This document shows, in pieces, positions 1-11,234 of a DNA stretch of 64,000 nucleotides. Below the pieces are notes generated by a model that saw only the letters and a program-made list of their open reading frames with translations, did no database searches and was not told the DNA's origin. How positions within the stretch are numbered: position 1 is the stretch's first letter; each line of letters opens with the position of its first letter. This stretch comes from Opisthocomus hoazin (Eukaryota > Chordata > Aves > Opisthocomiformes > Opisthocomidae), in the NCBI RefSeq assembly GCF_030867145.1, contig NC_134429.1, positions 19,267,115-19,331,114 on the forward strand, in the 5' to 3' direction. Both the position numbers and the translations under genes were made by a program.

Positions 1-953
1 TCAGCCTGCAGAAGGAAGCTTACCGTGCAGCCCTCCTCCACCCTTTTCATTTATAAAATGTCTGGCCTCAAACTGAGTCTGTGGTGGCAAAAAAAGACAT
101 GGGAGACTCTTGCCAGCTCCTGAGTGTTGGCTTTTGAGGGGAGCGGCAGCCTTGCCCAGGGACAGCGTGTGCTGCTCTGCATGCTTTCCCCCCGAGCGTG
201 AGAGTGTCCTCCTCCACTCCAGAAGCCAGACTGGTTCTGCTCTTTTGTGCCAGAAAAGCCAGACTCCCACAGAAAGGCAGTGAGAGGTGGTGACGGGGTA
301 GGGGAAGGCAGTAGCCTACTGTGTGGCTTTATGCTTGACGCTGCTGATGTCCACCTTCTCCGTCTGGAGTTGGCCTCAGCGTGACAGAAAGCTGTGCCTT
401 TCCCCAGCATTTGCTGTGTGGGGCTGCATGTTGATTGTCTGTGGCTTGTACACACCAAAGCCTGGATCCACCAGGCATCGACATCTTTAGAACTCGCTGA
501 ACGTGTGGAAAATGAAGAATAAGTGCCTTGAAGGAGAAATGCCGATCTGGCTCTGAGCTCATCCTGTGGTGTGCCCTGTGAAAAGGAGAGGCAGGGCATC
601 TGTGAGGAGAACGGCCACAAACCAAGGGCTTTTCTGGCTGGTGTGGAGGCTGGAGAGAAAATCCCCACTCTGATGCTACCCAGCACGGGGGGACAAGTTT
701 CTGAGCATTGCGGGAGCGCAGAGTGAGCTGGCCAAGGCCAGCTGGGCTGGAGGAGCCCTGCCGATGGTGCAGGGAGTCATTCCCTCTCCTCCCACTCCCT
801 CCCAGCCACCCTGCTGGGTTCGGACAAAAAGGGTGATTGTTTTTTGTGCTGGAAACATTGTTCCTGCTCAGATGTTTTTGTCTCATTACTGAGAGGGGGT
901 GAAAAAGCTTCGAATGAAAGCAAAGCCTGCCTTAGACACAGCCCAGTTCTAAA
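1..953. other. intergenic, no gene seen
   Basis: Unique-looking DNA with no convincing exon on either strand. The open frames here have no recognisable domain and no splice-site support. Nothing further is supported. Confidence 0.5.
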
Positions 954-1147
954 CAGAATGGTAGGGGTTGGAAGGGACTTCTGTGGGTCACCCAGCCCAA
1001 CCCCCTGCCCAAGCAGGGTCACCCAGAGCAGGCTGCACAGGACCTTGTCCAGGCGGGTCTTGAATATCTCCAGAGAAGGAGACTCCGCAGCCTGGGCCAG
1101 GGCTCCGTCACCCTCAGAGGGAAGAAGTTCTTCCTCATGTTCAGACG
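954..1147 (-). mobile_element. CR1 LINE fragment, 3' end, copy A
   Basis: Reverse-complement of a CR1 3' end: it opens with a single degenerate tail unit (cagaatgg) followed by the conserved 'taggggttggaaggga' block and the end of ORF2. It is cut off on its 5' side at about 1147, inside ORF2. Compared with the other copies in the window it lacks about a dozen bases near 1090, in the stretch that should read as a run through 'cctccctgggcagcctggg'. It carries the form without the TAG stop at the ORF2 end (acccagagcagg on this strand). Dead fragment. Confidence 0.9.
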
Positions 1148-4100
1148 ACCACCCCATGTTCTCCCCAGCCGCCAACCTAAAAACTCAGCAGAGCCTGGCA
1201 AGATCTAGACAAGCCTCTAAAAAGAAAGCACACCTGAAATGCAGCCACTTTGGTAGGAACAGAAGCTCCCCTGTGCTGCTGGCTTGCTCTGTTCCCTGCC
1301 ATGGGCGGGTTGCTGCACCAGGGCATGAGCTTGTGAGGGAAGGGCTGCTGCCCTGGTGGCATCTCCTGAAGCAACCACTGCTTGCTGCTGTTTGAAACGT
1401 GAGCCAGAGGCGGGTGGAACAGTGCTCTTATCCAAGTAAGCCGCTCTAAGTCCTGATAGAGTTAATTCAGATCTTCAAAAAACACACAACGGTCTGTTGG
1501 AACCTGCAGAGCTGCATGGGGGTTTAGACTGTACTGCTGTCTTAACGATTACCGGTGCAATTTGAAGAAATTGGGTACAGAAGCTGAAATGAGTAAAATA
1601 GACAGCGACCCAGTCTCCTGGGGAAGAGAGGCTGAGATCCTTTGGCTCAGGTGATTCTTTACCAGCTCCTCCCTCAGACACCCTGCGGACAAACCAGCCT
1701 GGGAAGGCTGTCTGAGCGCGTGAGTCTCCTTCGCACGCGTGTGGAAGGCTCTTCCTGGCGTGTCTCGCTCGCGTGTGCGTGTGTGCCTGCAGGCTGTTCC
1801 GAATTGTCTTCTCTCTCAGGCGAAGAGACTGCAGTTGTGGAGAGGCTGAGAGTCCTCAAGGCTGGGAAGGGGAAATCGTGGCTTATTGTGTAGCTGGAAG
1901 TTCCTCAGGAAGCCTGGTTCTCCGGATGTTCTCTTAAATTTGGCTTTTACCAATTGTCTGGTCTCTCCTAACAGGATAGAGATTGGGGACAAAAGTCAAG
2001 CAATAAGGAAAATGATCCACTCCAAAGAATAGCCTTTGGTTAAAAATTGACCGCTGCCTCCAGCCCTTATCTGTGCTGCTTAGAAGTGGGTCCAATTTCA
2101 GAACTACTCTGGTTCCTGGTGAGCAAAGTGAGACTACAGTCTGGGTCCAGCTGGGAAAATGCAGTGAAATCCTCTTTTTGTGAAGGGAATGAGGCAGGAA
2201 TCTGAAGTCTTGGAGAAGCTCTGCTAGAGACTGCCAGGTTCTGGTTCCACACACAAAGCAGAGCCTGACCTGGTGCGCTGGTACAAGTCCTGCACGCCCA
2301 GCGACGGGTCCTGCCTGCCGACAGCTCTGCCCGCTGTGTCCCATCAGCCAGGATGCTCCTCTGGGTTTGACCCAAGGGCTGCAGTGCAGCCCGGCTTTGG
2401 GGAAAGAACACATTTCACATTAAAATGAAGGGTGCTGTAGTCTCCAGGGACAACTTACTGAACACGCCAGATCTGGAATGAAGGTATCTCCAGGGGAAAC
2501 CCTTTGGTGTTCTGCTCCTTGCTGAAGCCAGGTGATGGGAGTGCTCTGGAGCCAGGCCTGCAGTGGGATTGGTGTCCGCCGCAGTGCAGTGTCCGGGTGA
2601 AGCTATAGCATGGCTGTTGCTCTCAGCCCTGGTGTCAGGCTGACGTGGCACCTTCCTGCCAGACTCTGCAGCTCAGGGAAGGAATACAGTGACTTCTCTC
2701 CCAGCAGTTTGCCCCTTCTTGTTTGTAAATGCCTGTGGTTTCTCAGGGATAAAGATCACGGATTGTCCCCCTCGTCAGAGCTGTTAAGCTCACGTGCCCA
2801 GCAAAGTCTGAGGATGTAGTATGAGCTGCATGGAGAAGCTGGTTTGGGAAGGATGTAGGAATCTCTGTGCTTGGAATCAGCCACTCTTCCCGTAAGTCCT
2901 CTGTGTGACTGGGCAGCTCTGGAGCTTATAACACAAGTTTTTCTGGTCTTTGGAAAGATTCTGGCCCTAAGGACCCAGCGGGTCCTGCTAGGGACTGTCA
3001 TCAGCCCCCCCAGGTTTGTACCCTCCCTCCTCTGTGGTTCTTGGCACTGGAGATAGCTCCTCACACGTAACTTCGACCCACTCCGTTATGGAACACGGTG
3101 GCTGCAAAGCAGGGATTGAGAACACAGCTCCTGTCAAGACTCTGACTCCAGAAGTCAGTTGGGTTGGCACATCCGTGCCCTCCTGCCCTAGCATCGATGT
3201 TGGGGTTGTGATCACTGCGTAGACGGTGCGTACTTTGGGGCAGTCTGCGGCTTTTGTACACGCGAGGATGGCTGAGCCTGTGTCCTGCCTATTGATTTGG
3301 AGGGTTGGTGTTTCCTATCCTGCTCTTCTTCCCAGTCCTGGGCTGAGCGGAAAGCACAGGGCTGACACAGGGAAGCAAAGAGCGCTCGCTGTCGGCTCTC
3401 CCTTGGCAGGGAAGCTGATGCGTGTGGATGGCCACTAGCATCTCTGGCAGGGGGTGGAGGATGAGGATGTGTTATGACAACCTGACAGTTATGAATTCAG
3501 CCTGCTGCACGCAAGAGGGGCCTCTGCAGTAACTGGGAGAGACAGGGCCGGAGATGTGAGCTATTTCTGACCCACCTGACAAAAGAAGAAATCCAGAAAC
3601 CTCTGAATGAGCAGGGGGCTACTTGCTGTTTCTCCTGGTTTACTCCTTCACTACTACATAGCTCTGTGGGGTAGCCTGCCCTAGCTGTGCGCAGTTATGA
3701 TCGGTCGAAGGAATTACAGCAGTTCCAGGCAGGAGAAAATGAAATCTCTGGGCCTGAGGTACCCTGAGCCGAGATGGGTAAGTGAGCCTGGGCTGTGGCA
3801 GACTCGAGTGCTCCAGCCCTGCTGGCACCCAGCCCTGCTGCCTCTCCCCCTCTCTATCAGGCTGCTCCTGGAACCCTGCAATGATCTCACTTGTTCCTGC
3901 ACATTTAAAACCCTTTCAATCCCAGAGCCAAGGTGAAACCAAGAAGCTGGTTGAACTCCGTGCGACTTTGTGAGCTCATAAACAAAACTGGCCCAGCTGC
4001 AGCTCCAAGTCAGGCTGCTGCACAGCGACGTCAAGCACATCTGACTCCAAGTGCTGCTGCAGACAGAGGTCTGGTTTTCCTGATATCACCCTTTTCAGGC

Positions 4101-6978
4101 CATGATGAAACTGTATGTCTTAGCTCTTAACAACAGTTATGTCTGGTTTTACGGCTGGCTCTGGAATAACAAGGCAAAGCCCCATTCCAGTCCATGCTTA
4201 GAGGACTGCAAATGCCTTTACAAATGTGAAAGCAGCAGCTGCTGTTAGCTCTGGGCCAGTTGTCCCGCAGACAATAGGAGCATTATGTCATTAAAACATG
4301 GTTCCTGTATGCTCCGCAGTATAATGATGTGATCTCTTGCCATGATGTATGGGTTACATTGGATGCAGCTAAATTTTGGGGCAGCCTCCTCATTTAGGGC
4401 ACACTTTCTCAGGCCGGGGACAGTTTTACTGACTGGTGATGGGAACTGGATTGCGGATAAGCTGGCTGGGTATCAGTGGCTTTGCTGGGACAATCTCAAC
4501 GGGTGCTGGAGTCTGCAGAGTCACAACTCTGCAGCAGCTCTGCAGCAGCACCCAGACCCACCAGCTGAAGCTGGCCCCATCTCCTACTTCTTGTCCTACT
4601 CTGTTCCCTCTGCTTCTTGCTCATATCCACTAAATGCGATCAAACAAGAATGCTGCTGGCTATATGTTTATGACCTGCCTTTGGGGACTGCCTTGCCAGT
4701 GCTGTCATAAGCCCATTTCTGAGGCAGCTAGAGCACTTGGAATATTCTGGTCCCAGACAGAGGACTGGATGAGGAGAGGAGGGCCAAGCCCTGTGCTTTC
4801 CCTGTCCCTCTGGACACCAGATTTGCTTTGAAGTTCAGTCTTCTTGCTGAACCACTTCTCTATTATAGGACCTGAAGTCCTGCTCTTCTTGCCTGACACC
4901 CTGGAATCCACCCCAGCTCCTGAGTGCTGTGAGAAGGGTGCAGAGGTGTTGTCTTCCATCACTTCACCATCCTGTGCAGGCTCTTTATTGCACTTGGCAG
5001 CCTCTTGATTTGCCTGGCCTGCTGGGGCTGGCTGCAGTGGAGTTCATTTTCTCCACAGCAGCCTGTATCGTGCTGTGTTTTGGATCTGTCATTTAAACAG
5101 CACTGATAAATGCATCAATGTTTTGGCTCTTGTTGAGCTGTGCTTGCACAGTGATGAGGCTTTTTCCCCCCTCTCTATGCCTACTACCCCTCCACTGAGT
5201 AAGCTGGGAGTTTACAAGAAGTTGGGAGGGATGCAGCTGGGACAGCTGGCCTGAATTGGCAACAGGGATATTCCTTGAAATATGATGTGCTTGGCAATAA
5301 AAGCTATGGGGAAGTGGGGACTTCTGGAGTGACAGCATTTGCCTTCCCAAGTAACTTTTATGTGTGGCGAGGCCCTGCTCTCGAGCCAGTGCCTAACCAT
5401 CTCTTGGCTGATGGAAAGCACTGGAGAAGTTCCTTTTGCTTTGCTTGTGCATGTGGCTTTGCTTCACTCCTTAAACTGTCCTTACCTTCACCCATGAGTT
5501 TCTTGCTGCTGGTGGATGCTTAGCTGCTGGCTGGGGTCAGCCCCCTCACATCTAGCTATAAAAATTGCTTGCAATCAAGATGCTCTTTTCATCAAGATGT
5601 CCTTCAGCAGCTTGCTCACATGTTCCAGCACTGACAGCCATCATCTCGCTGAAAAGTGGAAAAAATGGCCCTTTATAAATGAAAAGGCCTTTCACTGATA
5701 AATGTTCCTCCGCTCCCAAAGTGCTGTGCTATGACTCAAACGAACGTGGCCTTTCAGTCCCTCTGTGATGCTCTTTCTAAATGCCAGCGCAAAGAATTAG
5801 CGGGCTGCTACAGTTGTCTAGAGTATTAGTAGAACCAAACCACAGATGAAAATGCACACAAGAAAAGTAAAAAGGGAGCAGACAAATGGGACTCGGTCCC
5901 GAGGGAGATGCCAAGTGCACGGCTGGTGGAACCTGGCGCTAACAAGCTGCAGCGAGGAGACACTGTTTGCCTTGGATCTGTCCCCAGGACTTGGACTCTG
6001 GCTCCAGCATCCTGCTCGGCACACGGCTGCCTCCCCACCTAGTTTATCTAACTGGTGCTAGTTCTCAGGATAAACTGGCGACAGCATTTATTCACATTTC
6101 CTTTTGCTCTGATCTTATCTCTGCAATAAAATCACCCATGGATTCAATGCAGGTTTGAAATCACAAGAGACGGGAGGTATGGAGGCACTGGGCTGAGGCT
6201 CCGGGAACTCCTTTGGGAAGCTGCAGCTCCGAGGAGCTGAAGGCTGTCTCCTGGCCTGTCAGAAGGACGAGGTTCTCTTGCTTTCTGGGCAGGTGTCCAG
6301 CTCCCACTGCCCTTTCTCTAGTGCTGATACTGCCTGGAATTCCTCAAGGCAGACTTGTGTGGAGAGACTGCGAGATGCCCAGGATGTGGAGCCAGAGAGG
6401 AACTGAGGCTGATGGTCCATCCCATCCCAGCTCAGAAGGATCCTGGGGGCTGTAAGTCACACTGGTGGCTGAGGGCTGATGCTTTGTGATGAGCTGACTC
6501 CTTCAGAGCTCACCCACGTGCACGTTGTCCAGGTTTCATAAAACCTGAGGAGCAAATTGTATGCTGCCTGGGAGCCAGAGGGAACTGAAGCCCCTGGCAT
6601 GAGCAGGCAATTGCTTAGAGAACCTCATTCCTCTCTGTGCATTAGACACCTGCCATGCTTGTGTCGACCTGTGTGTTATTTCCATAAATTCCTTCATTTT
6701 GAAATAGGCTGCTGCAAATGTATATAAGAGAGAAAACCAGGATGCTGTGTCCTGGCATGACCCTGTGTTGGAGGGGACATAGCAAGAGTGCCCAGCCATG
6801 GTACTGTTTCTGAAGCGGAATTTTCTTATTGCTGGACATTACCAGGCTATTTTTAAGAGGGTCTGGATAACTCTGCAGCCAGCTCCTCAATATGAGGATG
6901 GGAAGCAGCCTTTCCCAGTATCCTGACACTGCTCTGATTTGGGTGGTTGCATTCTTCCGGAGTAGATCTGTTCTACAA

Positions 6979-6990
6979 TTTTTTTTTTTT
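6979..6990. repeat. T12 homopolymer run
   Basis: Uninterrupted run of 12 T in the intergenic region. Probably a simple slippage tract; no transposon body is recognisable beside it. Confidence 0.9.
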
Positions 6991-9165
6991 ATGTATCCTA
7001 AACTTTAGTGTAATACAAATAGCTGAAAAGCTACTGCACTTCCCCCCAGAAGTGGCTGTATTTTTGTGCTGGGTGTCTTTTCAGGATGCTTTGGGGTGAA
7101 GGAGATCATCTATAAGCTAGACCTTACCTCACTGCGGAGTCATTCCTAGTCCCTGGGCAACTTTTGAGAAAAACAAAACTGCTGAATGCAGGGAGTAAAC
7201 ATGTCTATTTTTGTAGTTTGTCTTCCAAGTCAAACAAAAATAAGAGCTGACTGGAGGCTGGAGACTGCATGACACACTGGTAACTGAGAACTGGCAAGGC
7301 AGGGCCTGATCCTCTCTGCTGTAAGTCCCAATGGCATTTCTGGAGTCGGTGGAGTTCACGTCCCCAGCCGTGCAGCCTGTGGCTGTTTAGAAGTGCGGTG
7401 TGACACGGTGGGGCAGTCAGGGGAGCCGTGCGTGGCCGGTGTTTGGAGCCAGCTCTGAACGGCGGTGATTCAGCTGCGGTCCGCAGCCTCGGCGTCCGGA
7501 CCGAGCTGCTGTGTCGGCGTGAGCTGGCAGAGCACTGGTCTCCCAGCCTGGCACCCTGGGGCACACAGTCTGGTGGGATTACTGGCACCTTGGGTATCTG
7601 CCTGCCATGCTGCTCGAGCCTTGCCTGGAGCTCGAGGGGGAGCTTTCACCCGCGTCCTTCTTCCAGCGCCGCAGAGCTGCTTTGCTTCCTTTCCAAGTGG
7701 GGAATTTCCAAATTTCCATATATAGATGGCCCCTCCAAACAAAAACTGTTATGTGGAGCTGAAAAAAGCTGTGTTCCCAAAAGCCTCTTTGTTCCAGCTG
7801 TGGTAATTTGTCTCAGAGAGGATATTGCATCTCTTCAGAAATTGCTTATTGTTTACGTCCCCAGGCTGTCCCGGCAGCTGCAGCTCACACCGAAGCCTTC
7901 GCATGCACAGAATGCAGTGCCCAGGGTTTGTGCTGCACACTATATGTGCAGATATGTCTCAGTCTTAGCAATATCGCAATCAAAATACGGTGTATTGGTG
8001 GCTTTCACTTGTGTTTGTTTCTTTTTAAATTCGTTTTTCTTTTTACAAAGAACTGTTAACTGTTCCTGAGCTGTTCCGTAGCTTGGCGTGGTAAGATGAT
8101 GATCATCCGGAGTGAATTTCAGTCAGGTCGATGACAGGGGGAGAAGGAGAGCTTAGCAGTCACAGGGAGCCGAGCCAAAGCTGAGCTCTGCAGCCAGATT
8201 CTGGTCATGTTTAAACAGGAGCAAATCTGGAGCGATACTGCTGGCTTCAGAGCGCAGGATGCGACCAGGAAAGAATCCGCGTGCGCATGCACCAGCCTTA
8301 CTGGAAACAGGATCTGCCAATTACAGTAAAGTTTAAAAATAAAGCAAAATTGTCTGAGATCTAATTATTTTCCAGGCTGTCTTTTCCTGCTTCCACCTGT
8401 CCCAGCAGGACTCGCAGGGAGATAAAGGCTGAAATCACTCCAGGGTGTGAGACTGAATGGCGTTTACATGGATAAACCGACAAAAAGGGGAATTATTCTA
8501 AGATGAGCAATGCTTCCGTGCAAAGACTTCCTTGGGAAGTGAGTAACGAAGGAAATTGTCTCCATATGCCCACCGGCCCTAGTCAAGGGGCTCTGCACAC
8601 GCAGCCGTGAGCCTGGAAGCAGAGCCGTAGCGTCTCTCGCCCGCTGTCTCTGCAGTCGCCCGCTCTGAGCAGGTCGGGATGCGGACGGATGGCTGGGTTA
8701 GCGGGTGAGAAGCAGAGGGCTTGCACTGGGGCAACACTTGCTCCCTCCAGCCCATCCCTTCCCTGTCCCAGGTCCAGAATACAACCAGTGTGAGAACAGC
8801 AGGTAGGACACGCTCACCAGCAGAGAAGGGTGCGACTGAACAAGTGCTTCGCTCAACAGTGGTTTGGAAAGCCTTTAGCTGCCTTAGCTGCCACCACGGC
8901 CAATACATCAGCAGCTGAACTGAATGTGGACCTGCACAGTGAGAATTGATGGATTTGCTCAGATCAATGAATTAGACCACGGTGTGATTTGCTCTGATGT
9001 GTAATGTCTCCCTGGAAGCTTGCTTGCTGAATGAGGCTGCAGCCGGACAGCTTTGCTGCTCGGGTCCCTGCACCTCCTACGGGCTGCACCACCAACGCTG
9101 TTAAATCGGGACAGCTCTGACGGGGAGAGGCCCAAACTGCTCTGAGTCAGAGAGAAAAAAGTCTG

Positions 9166-9181
9166 CCCTTGATATCAAGGG
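9166..9181. repeat. 16-bp perfect palindrome
   Basis: The sequence cccttgatatcaaggg equals its own reverse complement, centred on GATATC. It lies in intergenic DNA about 2 kb upstream of VWA1. No function is implied. Confidence 0.85.
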
Positions 9182-10570
9182 GCAACAATCAAGCCCACTG
9201 TGCCTCTGGTCAGACATAACTCAGCATCTGATGTCCGCACTTATTTCAGTGGCTGTAACATTAAGAAACCCTGCTCTACGTGTCAGGGAAACCGGCCAGC
9301 AACAGCACTCGGTCCCCACAGCCATTGCACCAGGATCCAGATGCCATCTTCGAGGGGAGCTCACAAGTTACGTGCTCTCAGTATGAGAGCAGGGGTGTCC
9401 GAGTCTCTTGAGTACCTGGGATAATGCTTATTCCAGCCTGTGTGAATCGGCGGGTGAGGCTGTCGCTCATACAGGGCTATGCTCCGTGGGACTGAGGTAT
9501 CGTACAACCTCCCATTGCGAAGCTCCTCTGCGATGCAGCTGGGTACCAAACTGGGAGGGGGAGCACGCACAAGTGCCCAGGAGGCTTAACTAGCTGACTG
9601 AATCCGTGACTTCTCAATTGCATCTGATTTCTTGAGCCTGTTCTGACTTTCCATGTGGTCGATGAGTTCGAATACAACGTTTTTTCCACCCTGCACAGCT
9701 CCTTGGCTCCTAACTCCCATTCATTTAATTTTTTTTTATAGTTCCCAGGAGAGAGCGAATCAAACAGGAGGAAATATTGCTCACCAGTTTCAGAAATCCC
9801 ACAGGCTTCTAAGCATTCCTCCTTGGCTACTTTTTAGCCTGTCTTGTTGGTCACTCCCCATGTTAAGGACGATGACGACTGATTGGTCTCTTCATAATTA
9901 GGTGTAACTTTCCAGCTTCTCTCCACTCGTAACGCCTTGGATCTGCCCAGAACAGCACATGTTAAAACTTGAAGTGAAAAAAGGGAATGGGGCTATCACC
10001 ACCTCTACCTGATGAGTAGGAGGCAAGAGCAGATACGAGGACATCAGGACAGCCACGAGAAGGAAACGAGGTTTGGTCTGGCTTGTGTTCTGCCAGAAGC
10101 CTCCTGCAGGCAGGGGAAATGGAGAAGCTGCAAGCCAGTGAAGGCTGAACCTGCGGGATCCAGTGTACGCTCTCTGCCAAACTCTTCTGCCCCTCCGTCC
10201 GGTAAGATGTGTGTCACGGGGTTATCTTCAGGCGTGTGAGTCTGCTTTGACTCAGAAGTCCCAGACCCGAGAATGTATTTAACGCCCCGCCGAAGGGAGA
10301 TGGGTGACCGGCGGGCAGGCAGCAGGCTGGCACAGGTACCACCTCCCCGGGAAATATTGCTCCGTGCCCTTTGCGACGCGGCCGACGCTCCCCACCTCGC
10401 AGGCTCTGCCTTTCTTGGTGACTTCTGCACCAGCTCTTCTCCGGGGTGAAGCATGGCATGGGTTTGTCCCCTCGTGTCTGGCCGTGGGGCAGCCTGGGGA
10501 AGGGACGCAGCCCAGGCAGCGCTAGGACCTGGGGGAACGCTCAGCCTGCCTCCTCCCAGAAGATTAGCCA

Positions 10571-11161
10571 ATATTCCCTGGGCAGGGCACGCTCCCCAGC
10601 CCTTCTACTTTTTCTTTCCTCTATATACGTGTTTTTCCTCCTTCTAGTTCATTCCAGAGCAGAGCAGCTTTGGATTTCTGGGAGCTTTCTTCTTTTCTTT
10701 TTTTTATTTTTTTCCCCCGGTAGCTGGCCTGCTGCCCGGCGTCTTGCGGGGCCAAAGTTTTATCGATAGGGTTGTATTTTTCAAACCAGCCCAGCTGCGT
10801 GCAGGCTGCCTGCAGTTCAGTCCGCGCTCCTGGGGCAAGTTGAAGGCGGGAGAGGAACAGCAGCAGGGGTGCTGTTTGTGCCTCTCCTCCAGCTATTCCT
10901 GTCAAGATGGATTTATGACTTTAAAAGGAGTGGGAAGGGGGGGGGGAAGGAAAATTGCCTACGGGAGCCAGAGCTTCCACCACAGCCCAGCAAAACACAC
11001 GTAAAGAAGCGGTCGGATCTCAAGGCATGAGCAGCGTCGAAGCGGCACCCTGGGATCTGGTGGATCCTTGCACGTAATATGACTGATCTGAAGCCTTTCA
11101 TCTGCCTTCACAGAGCCGAGCTTTTGGATTTAAGGTAGTTTGCCCGGGACCAGGCTTTGCT
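10571..11161 (+). promoter_or_regulatory. VWA1: probable VWA1 promoter and 5' UTR
   Basis: This is the region directly upstream of the VWA1 start codon. It contains an AT-rich ctatatac element near 10620, a G10 run (10937-10946) and two short upstream open frames (11027-11077 and 11079-11138). A cttcacag acceptor-like sequence at 11108-11115 leaves open that the start codon lies in a second exon after a non-coding first exon. The transcription start cannot be placed from sequence alone; more CpG-rich DNA lies at about 10,260-10,560. Confidence 0.4.
10937..10946. repeat. G10 homopolymer run
   Basis: Run of ten G about 220 bases upstream of the VWA1 start codon, flanked by further purines. Likely hard to sequence and length-variable. 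Confidence 0.85.
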
Positions 11162-11234
11162 ATGTTGGCCAAGACGGTGCTTTCTCTTGGTCTGTGGCTG
11201 CGGTTTGCTGCGGGACAGAGCGCACCTGAGAGAG
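11162..11234 (+). CDS. VWA1: VWA1 coding exon 1, signal peptide
   Basis: Encodes residues 1-24 and the first base of codon 25. It begins [13 protein letters not shown], a hydrophobic secretion signal, with likely cleavage after the AAG region near residue 18-19. The ATG has a purine (G) at -3. The donor is AG|gtgagt at 11235, phase 1. The human first exon likewise encodes a signal peptide ending shortly before an ERG sequence, which supports this start. Confidence 0.88.

Larger units (their letters stand above)
1148..10570. other. intergenic upstream of VWA1
   Basis: About 9.4 kb in which I see no gene that can be supported. In human the genes upstream of VWA1 are small (for example TMEM88B), and nothing resembling them was recognised. 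The stretch includes a T12 run (6979-6990) and a 16-bp perfect palindrome (9166-9181). Frames such as 7428-8069 (+) and 4342-4710 (+) are open but have neither domain nor splice context. Non-coding transcripts or enhancers cannot be excluded by reading alone. Confidence 0.5.

Noticed and set aside
3605-3620. CTCF-like core gagcagggggct
   Set aside because: Matches only the central part of the motif; such cores are frequent by chance in GC-rich DNA.
7428-8069. 213-codon open frame on the + strand
   Set aside because: No recognisable domain, no conserved motif and no splice context. The frame may be chance.
10044-10571. 175-codon open frame on the - strand
   Set aside because: Composition is typical of GC-rich non-coding DNA; no domain recognised.
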